The notes beneath the pieces are model-generated. The model did not search any database. It saw only the letters and a list, made by a program, of their open reading frames with translations, and was not told the DNA's origin. A stretch of 6,713 bases of DNA from Candidatus Omnitrophota bacterium (lineage in GTDB: Bacteria > Omnitrophota > Koll11 > VGKN01): contig VGKN01000087.1 of NCBI GenBank assembly GCA_016867055.1, positions 1 through 6,713 of the forward strand, written 5' to 3'. Below, piece after piece: positions 1 through 5,891 of this stretch. Made by a program: the position numbers and the translations under genes. Within the stretch, counting starts at the first letter, position 1, and the number at the start of each line of letters is the position of its first letter.

Positions 1-1
1 G

Positions 2-103
2 GAGGGAGAACTTGTAGTTATTATGGGTCAGCAAAGGTTATATGATGGCGCCCAAGTGAATGTAGAGGTAAGAAATAACCAACAGTCCATGGCTATAAAC
101 TAA
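2..103 (+). CDS. RND periplasmic adaptor (membrane fusion protein), C-terminal end, partial
   Basis: The window opens inside a gene. The frame from base 2 encodes about 33 residues and stops at TAA 101-103. The visible residues include LVVIMGQQRLYDGAQVNVEV, which matches the typical end of the membrane-proximal beta domain of HlyD/AcrA-type adaptors, where a 'VVxGxQxLxDGxxVxV' pattern is usual. In this family the adaptor sits in the periplasm and joins the inner-membrane pump to the outer-membrane channel. The stop lies 15 bases before the GTG of the RND permease, as expected for an adaptor-pump operon. Only the tail is present, so subfamily and substrate cannot be judged. The assignment rests on this short motif together with the neighbouring pump gene. 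Confidence 0.8.
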   Translation, partial: EGELVVIMGQQRLYDGAQVNVEVRNNQQSMAIN

Positions 104-118
104 TCTAGCGAGGTTAAT

Positions 119-3100
119 GTGAATTTACCTGAATTTGGCGTAAAGAGGCCGACTACAAATCTAATGATTTTCTCTGCAATCATTATTCTCGCCTTTTATA
201 GTTTAACAAGGTTAGGGATAGATATGATGCCTGAGATTGAACCACCGGCAATAACCGTAATTTCTTCTTATCCTGGCGCAAGCTCCGAGGATGTAGAGAT
301 AAAAGTAACAGAGTCTCTAGAGAACCAACTTGCAACTACCCCGGGCTTGGAGAAGCTCATTTCCCGTTCCCTGGAAGGGGCATCTTTGATTACACTTAAG
401 TTTAAATGGGGGACAGATCTTGATGAAGCCTCCAATGATATACGCGACCGTATTGAACTGGCAAAGCGCTTTCTTCCTGACATACCTGAAGAGATGGATA
501 ACCCATTTATTTTTAAATTTAACACGGCGATGATGCCCATCCTTTTTATTGGTATAACCGCTGGACAAACCTACCCCGAACTTTATGATTTAATTGATAA
601 AAAAGTAGCAGATTCATTAAGACAGCTTCCTGGGGTAGGCACGGTTCAGCTCTTCGGTGGGTTAGAAAGGCAGATAAATATCTGGATAAACCGCGAGCGC
701 CTTGAGGGATATGGTTTTTCTATACTTGATATAAACAATGCCTTAAAGCAAGAAAATATCACGCAACCCTTGGGGAGTATAAAATCAGGACTTACCGATT
801 ATCTTATCCGTTTACCTGGTGAGTTTGGCAGTCCCGAGGAGATAAATCTTGTAATTTTAGGTAAGCGTAATGGTAAATATGTTTATCTTAAAGACGTAGC
901 CCGGGTTGAAGATAGTTTTAAAGAAATAACTATGAAGGTTAGAATTGACAGACGCAGTGGACTTATGATGTCAATACAGAAACAGACAGGAACCAACACT
1001 GTAGAGGTGGCAACACAAATAAAGAATAGACTAAAGGAGGTAGAAAAAAATCTTCCTCGAGATGTAAAAATATTTATTATTTTTGATAGCGCAAAAGATA
1101 TTATAAACGCTCTTGATTCCCTAAAATCCGCGGTTTGGCTGGGTATAGTATTGGTAATCTTGGTGGTCTGGTTTTTCTTGCGGCAAATCTTCGGGAGTTT
1201 GGTAATTGCCCTTACCATCCCTTTCTCGCTTTTAATCTCCTTTATCTATCTTTTCTTAAGCGGTAAGACTATAAATGTGATTAGCCTTTCTTCTCTAGCA
1301 ATTGCCTCTGGTATGGTAGTGGATAATGCGATTGTGGTTGTAGATAATATCTACCGTCACTTAGAGAGAGGACAGAGGCCTCAAGAGGCAGCAATATTTG
1401 GAACATCCGAGATGTTTTTAGCTATTTCTGCCTCAACCTTTACTACTATTGTTGTGTTTCTCCCTATGTTATTTATAACCGGGGTGATTGGCATAATGTT
1501 TGGTGAGTTGGCAGTAATTGTTACAGTTACGCTTTTAGCGTCTCTGTTTACTGCCGTAACTTTTAGTCCAATGCTCTGCGCAAAATGGCTTAAAATCAGT
1601 CCACAGTCAACAGTCGATAGTTCACAGATTAAGACAGACAATAGGCCATTGACAATGGACGATGGACAGAAAAATAGATTATTTAAAAAGTTCTATCACA
1701 TTTCGGAGAAATGGCTTAAGGGTTTAGAAGAATTTTACGCAAAGGCACTTGGCTGGTGCCTTGGCCATAAAAAGATAGTTATTCTTGGATTCTTAGGTGC
1801 ATTTGTGGTAAGCCTCTTTTCAACACGCTTTATAGGTAACGAATTTATCCCCGAAGAAGACACAGGCGATATCCGCATAACAGTTAACCTCACACTAGGT
1901 ACAAGACTGGAAGAGACAGATAAGGTGGCAAGGAGGATAGAGGATATCTTTGAGAAATACGTGCCGGAGAGAAGGCTTATTTTTGCTAGACCCGGTACAA
2001 CGCCGGGGGTAGGCAGAGCAATGGGGGCTGGCTCCTCAGGTGAGCATATTGTGGTAGCCGGAGCAAAGCTTGTGCCTAAGAAGGAAAGAAAGCGTTCTGT
2101 ATTTGAGCTAGGTCAGATAGTTAGGAAGGAGATACAACGTATCCCTGGCGTATTAAAGACCGATGTAACAACGGGCAATCCCATGGGCAGGCTGATTACC
2201 GGTATGGGAGGTAAGGCAATTCAATTAGAGATTATCGGACATTCATTTGAAGAAACCAATGCCTTGGCAGGGAGGATAAAAAAGATTATAGAAGAAATCC
2301 CTGGAGCAGTTGATGTTAGTATTTCAAGGGAAATAAACCGCCCTGAGTTAAAAATAGAAGTGGACAGAGAAAGGGCGAGCCTTCTAGGTTTAAATATGAA
2401 CACTATAGCCTCAACTATTAAGACATTTGTTGAGGGTTCAACTGCCACCAAGTATCGGGAGAGAGGTGAAACCTATGATATCTATGTAAGGCTGGAGGAA
2501 CCTTCTCGTTCAAAAATAGAAGATATTGAGAGTTTATCAATTGTTTCTTCACTTACAGGAAAACAGATAAGATTAAATAACTTTGCTAGGGTTTATGAGG
2601 TGGCAGGTCCTGTTGAGATTGAACGCCAGAATAGGGAGAGGGTGTTGAGAGTGGAATGTAATGTCTATAAGCGTTCTGTGGGGAAGGTAAGAGAGGATAT
2701 AAAGAGGGAGTTGCAAAAGATAACCCTGCCGCAGGATATAATGATAAATTTCGGCGGCGAGGCGGAGGAACAGGCAAAAGCATTCAGAAATCTAACCCTC
2801 TTACTTATCTTGGGAATTATGCTCGTCTATATGATAATGGCTGCCCAGTTTGAATCCTTATTAGACCCATTTATTGTTACGTTTGCTGTTCCATTTACAT
2901 TTACAGGTGTATTATTGGGCTTGTTTTTAACCAGAACAACATTAAGCGTCATTACATTTCTGGGTATTGTTATGCTTATGGGCATCGTGGTAAATAATGC
3001 TATAGTTCTTATAAGTTATATAGGTATCCTGCGCCAGAGAGGGTATTCTATACTTGAGGCAATTACACTCGGAGGTAGGGATAGATTAAGGCCGGTTTTA

Positions 3101-3283
3101 ATGACCACAATTACGACCCTTGTAGGCCTTCTGCCCTTGGCTATATTGAGGGGTGAGGGCTCTGAGGTGTGGCAGCCCTTAGGCATTACGATGATTAGCG
3201 GTCTATCGGTCTCAACCTTTATTACTATGCTTTTCGTCCCTACGCTTTATGCAGTATTTTCCCGAATGCAGAAACACCGTTAG
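119..3283 (+). CDS. HAE1-type RND efflux transporter permease
   Basis: This 1054-residue protein is close to the length of AcrB (1049) and has the RND layout. TM1 is at about 13-31, followed by a first periplasmic porter domain (about 40-335). TM2-TM6 lie at about 338-485 and a cytoplasmic linker at about 488-550. TM7 is at about 552-569, then the second porter domain to about 890, then TM8-TM12 to about 1049. The start MNLPEFGVKRP is typical of the family. It begins with GTG, preceded by GCGAGG at 108-113 as ribosome binding site; no ATG fits better. The TM4 motif is GMVVDNAIVVVDN (D402, N403, D409), where AcrB has the D407-D408 pair. TM10 has GIVVNNAIVL (N959, N960), where AcrB has K940. 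Both substitutions are common in HAE1 pumps outside the AcrB clade. The family exports drugs, lipophiles or other small molecules using the proton gradient; the substrate cannot be told here. The linker contains an in-frame repeat element (residues 494-517). Confidence 0.95.
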   Translation: MNLPEFGVKRPTTNLMIFSAIIILAFYSLTRLGIDMMPEIEPPAITVISSYPGASSEDVEIKVTESLENQLATTPGLEKLISRSLEGASLITLKFKWGTDLDEASNDIRDRIELAKRFLPDIPEEMDNPFIFKFNTAMMPILFIGITAGQTYPELYDLIDKKVADSLRQLPGVGTVQLFGGLERQINIWINRERLEGYGFSILDINNALKQENITQPLGSIKSGLTDYLIRLPGEFGSPEEINLVILGKRNGKYVYLKDVARVEDSFKEITMKVRIDRRSGLMMSIQKQTGTNTVEVATQIKNRLKEVEKNLPRDVKIFIIFDSAKDIINALDSLKSAVWLGIVLVILVVWFFLRQIFGSLVIALTIPFSLLISFIYLFLSGKTINVISLSSLAIASGMVVDNAIVVVDNIYRHLERGQRPQEAAIFGTSEMFLAISASTFTTIVVFLPMLFITGVIGIMFGELAVIVTVTLLASLFTAVTFSPMLCAKWLKISPQSTVDSSQIKTDNRPLTMDDGQKNRLFKKFYHISEKWLKGLEEFYAKALGWCLGHKKIVILGFLGAFVVSLFSTRFIGNEFIPEEDTGDIRITVNLTLGTRLEETDKVARRIEDIFEKYVPERRLIFARPGTTPGVGRAMGAGSSGEHIVVAGAKLVPKKERKRSVFELGQIVRKEIQRIPGVLKTDVTTGNPMGRLITGMGGKAIQLEIIGHSFEETNALAGRIKKIIEEIPGAVDVSISREINRPELKIEVDRERASLLGLNMNTIASTIKTFVEGSTATKYRERGETYDIYVRLEEPSRSKIEDIESLSIVSSLTGKQIRLNNFARVYEVAGPVEIERQNRERVLRVECNVYKRSVGKVREDIKRELQKITLPQDIMINFGGEAEEQAKAFRNLTLLLILGIMLVYMIMAAQFESLLDPFIVTFAVPFTFTGVLLGLFLTRTTLSVITFLGIVMLMGIVVNNAIVLISYIGILRQRGYSILEAITLGGRDRLRPVLMTTITTLVGLLPLAILRGEGSEVWQPLGITMISGLSVSTFITMLFVPTLYAVFSRMQKHR
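1598..1669 (+). repeat. in-frame heptad-repeat element inside the RND gene
   Basis: Four 7-bp units run head to tail: AGTCCAC, AGTCAAC, AGTCGAT, AGTTCAC (1598-1625). After a spacer of about 20 bases come three units of the opposite orientation: CCATTGA, CAATGGA, CGATGGA (1646-1666), then CAG. The segment measures 72 bases, which is 24 codons, and begins on a codon boundary, so the transporter frame stays open. It encodes residues 494-517 (SPQSTVDSSQ...TMDDGQ), polar and low in hydrophobics, in the cytoplasmic loop between the two RND halves. The units match the palindrome at 3372-3429: AGTCAACAGTC here equals the complement of the right arm there. The exact ends are my choice from the periodicity. 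Confidence 0.75.
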
Positions 3284-3334
3284 TTACTCTTCGGGATCCC
3301 GAGGTAAAACTTATTTAAGTCGCTACATTCGGGA
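3260..3334. repeat. TCGGGA inverted-repeat cluster spanning the RND stop codon
   Basis: TCCCGAATG at 3260-3268 is the exact complement of CATTCGGGA at 3326-3334. Between them lies a perfect 12-bp palindrome, TCGGGATCCCGA (3291-3302), 8 bases after the RND stop. So TCGGGA or its complement occurs four times in 75 bases. The transcript could fold as a hairpin with an inner hairpin. No T-run follows, so this is not a standard intrinsic terminator. It could instead slow 3' exonucleases or tune expression of the next gene. Confidence 0.5.
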
Positions 3335-3371
3335 GAAGTGAAGATCAAGAAAAATAGTAAAAAAAGTTTAC

Positions 3372-3429
3372 AGTCCACTGTCCATAGTCCATAGCTTTTC
3401 TATAGACCATCGACTATGGACTGTTGACT
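3372..3429. repeat. heptad-repeat palindrome between RND and PG0541-like genes
   Basis: The left arm is three head-to-tail 7-mers, GTCCACT, GTCCATA, GTCCATA (3373-3393). The right arm is GACCATC, GACTATG, GACTGTT and GACTA (3405-3430), which reads as the complement. The arms pair over about 20 positions with a few mismatches around the short loop CTTTTC (3395-3400). The element ends 8 bases before the GGAG that serves the next gene. It belongs to the same family as the element inside the RND gene. It could be a REP-like dispersed palindrome, or an mRNA stem-loop that separates pump expression from that of the small protein. Confidence 0.8.
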
Positions 3430-3448
3430 AATTGAGCGGAGTAAGGTT

Positions 3449-3739
3449 ATGAAAATGATAATGATTGCCTATAATGAAGCCGTAGATATGGAGGTAATGG
3501 AACTTTTAGAAAGTTGCGATATAAAGAACTACACGAAGATCTTGGGAGTTTATGGCCGCGGCACAACCTCAGGAGTGCATTTAGGAAATGACATCTGGCC
3601 CGGAAGAAACAACATTTTATATATAGCCACGGAGGAGCAAAAGGCTATCCAGCTAATATCCTGCGTGGAAGGATTACGTGGAAAATTGGGAAAGGAAGGT
3701 ATTAAAGCGTTTATGTGGGATTTGGAAAAGATTACTTAA
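3449..3739 (+). CDS. PG0541-family transporter-associated protein (P-II-like fold)
   Basis: This soluble protein of 96 residues has no signal peptide or membrane segment. Visible landmarks are an N-terminal beta strand (MKMIMIAYNEAVD), an acidic helix (MEVMELLESCDI), YTKILGVYGRGTTSGVHLG (about 28-46), then WPGRNNILYIAT (about 50-61) and a C-terminal helix ending in GIKAFMWDLEKIT. The glycine-rich GRGTTSG stretch resembles the T-loop region of P-II-like, ferredoxin-fold small proteins. The pattern agrees with the family named PG0541 transporter-associated protein, usually encoded beside RND permeases. GGAG at 3438-3441 lies 7 bases before the ATG and supports the start. The biochemical role is unknown; a regulatory or trafficking partner of the pump is an inference from gene order. 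The family call comes from memory of the pattern, not from a search. Confidence 0.8.
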   Translation: MKMIMIAYNEAVDMEVMELLESCDIKNYTKILGVYGRGTTSGVHLGNDIWPGRNNILYIATEEQKAIQLISCVEGLRGKLGKEGIKAFMWDLEKIT

Positions 3740-3753
3740 GATGGATTAAATGG

Positions 3754-3771
3754 TATATTCAGTATATTCAG
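3754..3771 (+). repeat. two tandem copies of TATATTCAG
   Basis: The 9-mer TATATTCAG occurs twice with no spacer, just after the PG0541-like gene. Two copies may be chance slippage. The position, just upstream of a candidate promoter at 3779-3807, would also allow a regulator site, but nothing else supports that. Confidence 0.35.
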
Positions 3772-3778
3772 AATTTAT

Positions 3779-3807
3779 TTGCTATCTTATGCGAGCCGTG
3801 GTATATT
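3779..3807 (+). promoter_or_regulatory. candidate sigma70-type promoter for the mini-ORF
   Basis: TTGCTA (3779-3784) and TATATT (3802-3807) are separated by exactly 17 bases. They match the consensus hexamers at 4 of 6 and 5 of 6 positions. A start near 3814 would give a leader of about 20 bases before the ATG at 3835. Together with the terminator at 3909-3934, this predicts a transcript of about 125 bases. In AT-rich DNA such pairs also arise by chance. Confidence 0.45.
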
Positions 3808-3834
3808 AACCCGAGGAATAAAGGATTAAATAAG

Positions 3835-3882
3835 ATGTGTAATAGCTGCGGTTGCCGTGACAAGAAAAAGCCAAAAAGGTAA
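3835..3882 (+). CDS. 15-residue cysteine-rich miniprotein
   Basis: ATG to TAA encodes MCNSCGCRDKKKPKR. Three cysteines lie in the first seven residues (C2, C5, C7, a CxxCxC pattern), followed by a strongly basic tail. AAGGA at 3821-3825, nine bases before the ATG, is a good ribosome binding site. A candidate promoter lies upstream and an intrinsic terminator follows 26 bases after the stop. This context makes translation plausible despite the size. The cysteine cluster could bind a metal such as zinc or iron, but that is inference. I do not recognise a family. The alternatives are a small regulatory RNA with a chance ORF, or a distal gene of the efflux operon. Confidence 0.5.
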   Translation: MCNSCGCRDKKKPKR

Positions 3883-3908
3883 TTTCAATTATAAATAGCC
3901 TGCATATT

Positions 3909-3942
3909 AAAAGCTGACCCAAGAGTCAGCTTTTGTATTTTT
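3909..3942 (+). terminator. intrinsic (rho-independent) terminator
   Basis: AAAAGCTGAC (3909-3918) pairs perfectly with GTCAGCTTTT (3925-3934) around the loop CCAAGA. It is followed by GTATTTTT, giving a T-rich tail. It should end transcription of the mini-ORF and of any read-through from the efflux operon. The A-run on the left also makes it partly functional on the other strand, but no minus-strand gene is seen nearby. Confidence 0.85.
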
Positions 3943-3952
3943 AAATAAGAAT

Positions 3953-4309
3953 ATGAACAAGGGGTATATCTTATTTATAATTGGCTGGATTCTCTCTCCC
4001 TTTACATGGTGGAACGATGTATTGATAAATATTCCCCTCTCCTATCTTTTTGCAAGTCTTACCTCATATTTTTATCCACAATATTTTATATTATATATGA
4101 TTATCTACTATTGGCTGACTAATATACTTGGCATATTTTTAATGTTTAAAGGTGCCAAGGAATTAATTACTCAAGAAAAAATTAATTTTAAAACAATTAC
4201 CCTTACACTCATAAGTATGCTCATATATAGTATAATTTTGATAATTCTTGAGAGAACAAATTTACTAAAGCCTTTTAAATTAGATGCATTAAAAAGATAT
4301 GCATTTTAA
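3953..4309 (+). CDS. uncharacterised small integral membrane protein
   Basis: This protein of 118 residues is mostly hydrophobic and aromatic. It has likely membrane segments at about 4-18, 26-38, 43-66 and 80-99, and a basic C-terminal tail (LKPFKLDALKRYAF). The N-terminal part GWILSPFTWWNDVLINIPLS is distinctive, with WW and ND between the first two segments. I do not recognise a named family or any catalytic motif. The ATG lies 18 bases after the terminator stem and has only a weak purine stretch (AATAAGAA) before it; no clear promoter was found between them. Its end overlaps the start of the phosphoribosyltransferase gene by 11 bases, in a different frame, so the two were probably translated together. 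Confidence 0.75.
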   Translation: MNKGYILFIIGWILSPFTWWNDVLINIPLSYLFASLTSYFYPQYFILYMIIYYWLTNILGIFLMFKGAKELITQEKINFKTITLTLISMLIYSIILIILERTNLLKPFKLDALKRYAF

Positions 4310-4766
4310 AGATAGAAAAGAAGCCGGAGGAATATTAGCAGAGAGATTAATTTCCGAGACACATAATTTTAAAGACCCTATTGTGTTAGGAATCCCAAGA
4401 GGGGGCGTAGCAGTGGGTTATGCTGTTATAGAGGTTCTGCGGTGTCCATTAGATGTGGTATCCTTAAGGAAACTACCCCTCCCAAGTGACCCCGAAGCAG
4501 GTTTTGGTGCAGTGAATCTTGATAAAAAGGTTGTGCTAAATGAAACTTTATTATCACAGATTCAGATAGGTAAACCCAGCACCTCATCCTAAAGGATGAG
4601 GCTTTAGGGAAAGATTTATCGGCTACAGCCTTCATACCGGCTATAAATGACTAGGCCTTACGAGGTGCGGGGTAAAGAGGAAATTGAAACTGTCATTACA
4701 GAGACTTTCTAAGAATCAGATGACTATAGGATAGACTTGGATAAATCTACTGATAAAATAACTTAA
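4299..4766 (+). pseudogene. phosphoribosyltransferase (COG1926 type), interrupted and 3'-truncated
   Basis: The N-terminal half is well kept: FKDRKEAGGILAERL, then VLGIPRGGVAVG (about 29-40), LDVVSLRKLPLPSDPEAGFGAV (about 51-72, split here only by description) and VVLNETLL (78-85). These are landmarks of predicted phosphoribosyltransferases that are normally about 210-220 residues. At codon 91 the frame enters an inserted element and stops at TAA 4590-4592, giving a 97-residue product. Removing 4575-4676 restores the family pattern: LLSQIQIGK continues directly as EEIETVITETF. A second in-frame TAA at 4710-4712 and a final TAA at 4764-4766 follow. The PRPP-binding loop, usually like VDDGxATGxT, is absent, so even the repaired gene would lack its catalytic site. 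The gene starts inside the preceding membrane-protein gene and ends two bases before the protease ATG. Loss of function is inferred with good confidence. Confidence 0.85.
4575..4670. mobile_element. 96-bp MITE-like element with 7-bp inverted ends and 6-bp target duplication
   Basis: GCACCTC (4579-4585) and GAGGTGC (4662-4668) are perfect inverted ends a few bases inside the borders. GGTAAA stands directly outside on both sides (4569-4574 and 4671-4676), as a target duplication would. Removing the element plus one GGTAAA rejoins the phosphoribosyltransferase frame, which supports both borders independently. Inside are a hairpin CCTCATCC-TAAA-GGATGAGG (4582-4601), two copies of CGGCTA (4620-4625, 4638-4643) and the pair ATTTAT/ATAAAT (4614-4619, 4643-4648). 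There is no transposase gene, so it must have been moved by an enzyme encoded elsewhere. The parent IS family cannot be named from this sequence. Confidence 0.75.
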
Positions 4767-4768
4767 AT

Positions 4769-5830
4769 ATGAAATGGTCATTTAAAATTGGCAGTATCTT
4801 TGGGATACCCATAAGGGTACATTTTACATTTATATTGCTTCTTATTTTTATTGGGATATCTGGCGGGCGAGAAGATTTTTTAAGAGGTATACAAGGGGTG
4901 ATATTTGTAATTGCTATATTTGGATGTGTTATAATCCATGAGATAGCTCATAGTTCTTTAGCAAGGTATTTTGGTATTAATGTTAAGGAGATGGTGCTTT
5001 TGCCCATAGGCGGGGTTTCTCAGATAGAGGAGTTGCCCAAGGATCCCAAAAAGGAGATAATTATATCCATAGCAGGGCCCTTTGTGAGTTTTTTCTTTGC
5101 TTTTATTTTTTATATTGTAGCAAAAGGGCCATTTTTGATTAAAGAAAATGCCATTTTATATTCAAGAAGTTTCTGGATGAGGCTTTTCTGGATTAATCTT
5201 ATACTTGGAATATTTAATCTTATCCCAGCATTTCCGATGGATGGTGGAAGGGTTCTGCGCAGTCTCTTTGCGCTCAGGCTGAATTATCTAAAAGCAACCA
5301 AAATTGCAGTCGGAGTAGGCCAGTTTATTGCTATCCTTCTCTTCTTTTTTGGGATATTTTATAATTTATGGCTTGCACTGATAGCAATGTTTATCTATAT
5401 AGGCGCAGAAACAGAGGAAAAAACAACCGAACTTAAGGCAACGATCAGCCATGTCCCCGTTAAGAAGGCAATGATAGAAAATATAGATACCCTGAAACCC
5501 TCTGATACCCTAAAAGAGGTAATACATAAATCCTACCATAGTCTACAAAAGGATTTTCCTGTGGTAGAAAGAGGGAAGGTGGTAGGATTAATTTTACACG
5601 ATAAGATTCTTTCTCTTCTGCATAATTATTCAGAGGACACAAAAGTAGAAGAGGTTATGTTAAAGAATTTTATATCTGTGAACGAGAAGGACCTTTTAGA
5701 TAGTGCATTTAAAAAAATGAATGAAAGCGAAATTTCTACTTTAGTTGTTTTGGATAAAGAGAAATTAAAAGGGCTTATAAGTTTTGAACAGATAGGGAAA
5801 TATCATATGCTCTCAAGTATCTCAAGGTAG
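4769..5830 (+). CDS. M50 site-2-type membrane zinc metalloprotease with CBS pair
   Basis: This complete protein has 353 residues. The start MKWSFKIGSIFGIPIRVHFTF is typical of the M50B group with C-terminal CBS domains, so the ATG is right although no clear Shine-Dalgarno sequence precedes it. The first membrane helix (about 17-31) and second (about 43-63) follow, with HEIAH (H57, E58, H61) as the zinc site. The third zinc ligand is D158 in NLIPAFPMDGG (150-160). GPFVSFFFAF (103-112) and a helix at about 181-211 complete the membrane core. Two CBS motifs follow, at about 231-284 and 293-348. The family cuts substrates within the membrane, often anti-sigma factors or signal peptides; CBS domains may sense nucleotides. 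No substrate is evident here. It starts two bases after the last stop of the decayed phosphoribosyltransferase, so it may depend on upstream transcription and translation. All catalytic residues are present. Confidence 0.92.
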   Translation: MKWSFKIGSIFGIPIRVHFTFILLLIFIGISGGREDFLRGIQGVIFVIAIFGCVIIHEIAHSSLARYFGINVKEMVLLPIGGVSQIEELPKDPKKEIIISIAGPFVSFFFAFIFYIVAKGPFLIKENAILYSRSFWMRLFWINLILGIFNLIPAFPMDGGRVLRSLFALRLNYLKATKIAVGVGQFIAILLFFFGIFYNLWLALIAMFIYIGAETEEKTTELKATISHVPVKKAMIENIDTLKPSDTLKEVIHKSYHSLQKDFPVVERGKVVGLILHDKILSLLHNYSEDTKVEEVMLKNFISVNEKDLLDSAFKKMNESEISTLVVLDKEKLKGLISFEQIGKYHMLSSISR

Positions 5831-5852
5831 TAATGAATTTACTAAAATTTTC

Positions 5853-5880
5853 TTGGATTTTTGTGTTATGTGAGTATAAT
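5853..5880 (+). promoter_or_regulatory. candidate promoter with perfect -10 for the exported protein gene
   Basis: TATAAT (5875-5880) matches the -10 consensus fully. TTGGAT (5853-5858) lies 16 bases upstream as a weak -35. A start near 5887 leaves about 5 bases before the ATG at 5892, so the message would be nearly leaderless. This agrees with the lack of any ribosome binding site before that ATG. Confidence 0.5.
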
Positions 5881-5891
5881 TTTAAATAGCG

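Noticed and set aside
268..2783. Several minus-strand ORFs of 65-111 codons opposite the RND gene
   Set aside because: They are low-complexity, lack ribosome binding sites and lie opposite a strongly conserved coding frame.
3284..3370. Intrinsic terminator directly after the RND gene
   Set aside because: The palindromes there are not followed by a T-run, and the next gene appears to belong to the same operon.
3372..3429. CRISPR array
   Set aside because: The repeats are 7 bp, contiguous and inverted, with no regular spacers and no cas genes.
4426..4635. Minus-strand ORF of 69 codons
   Set aside because: It is antisense to the decayed phosphoribosyltransferase and the element, has no family-like pattern and crosses the insertion border.
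4575..4670. IS200/IS605 end or TnpB omega-RNA-like scaffold on the minus strand
   Set aside because: The CCTCATCC hairpin on the minus strand resembles such ends, but IS200/IS605 elements have no inverted termini and make no target duplication, while both are seen here.
4647..4712. Small ORF from ATG 4647 (MTRPYEVRGKEE...)
   Set aside because: It begins inside the inserted element and continues in the phosphoribosyltransferase frame, so it is a by-product of the insertion.
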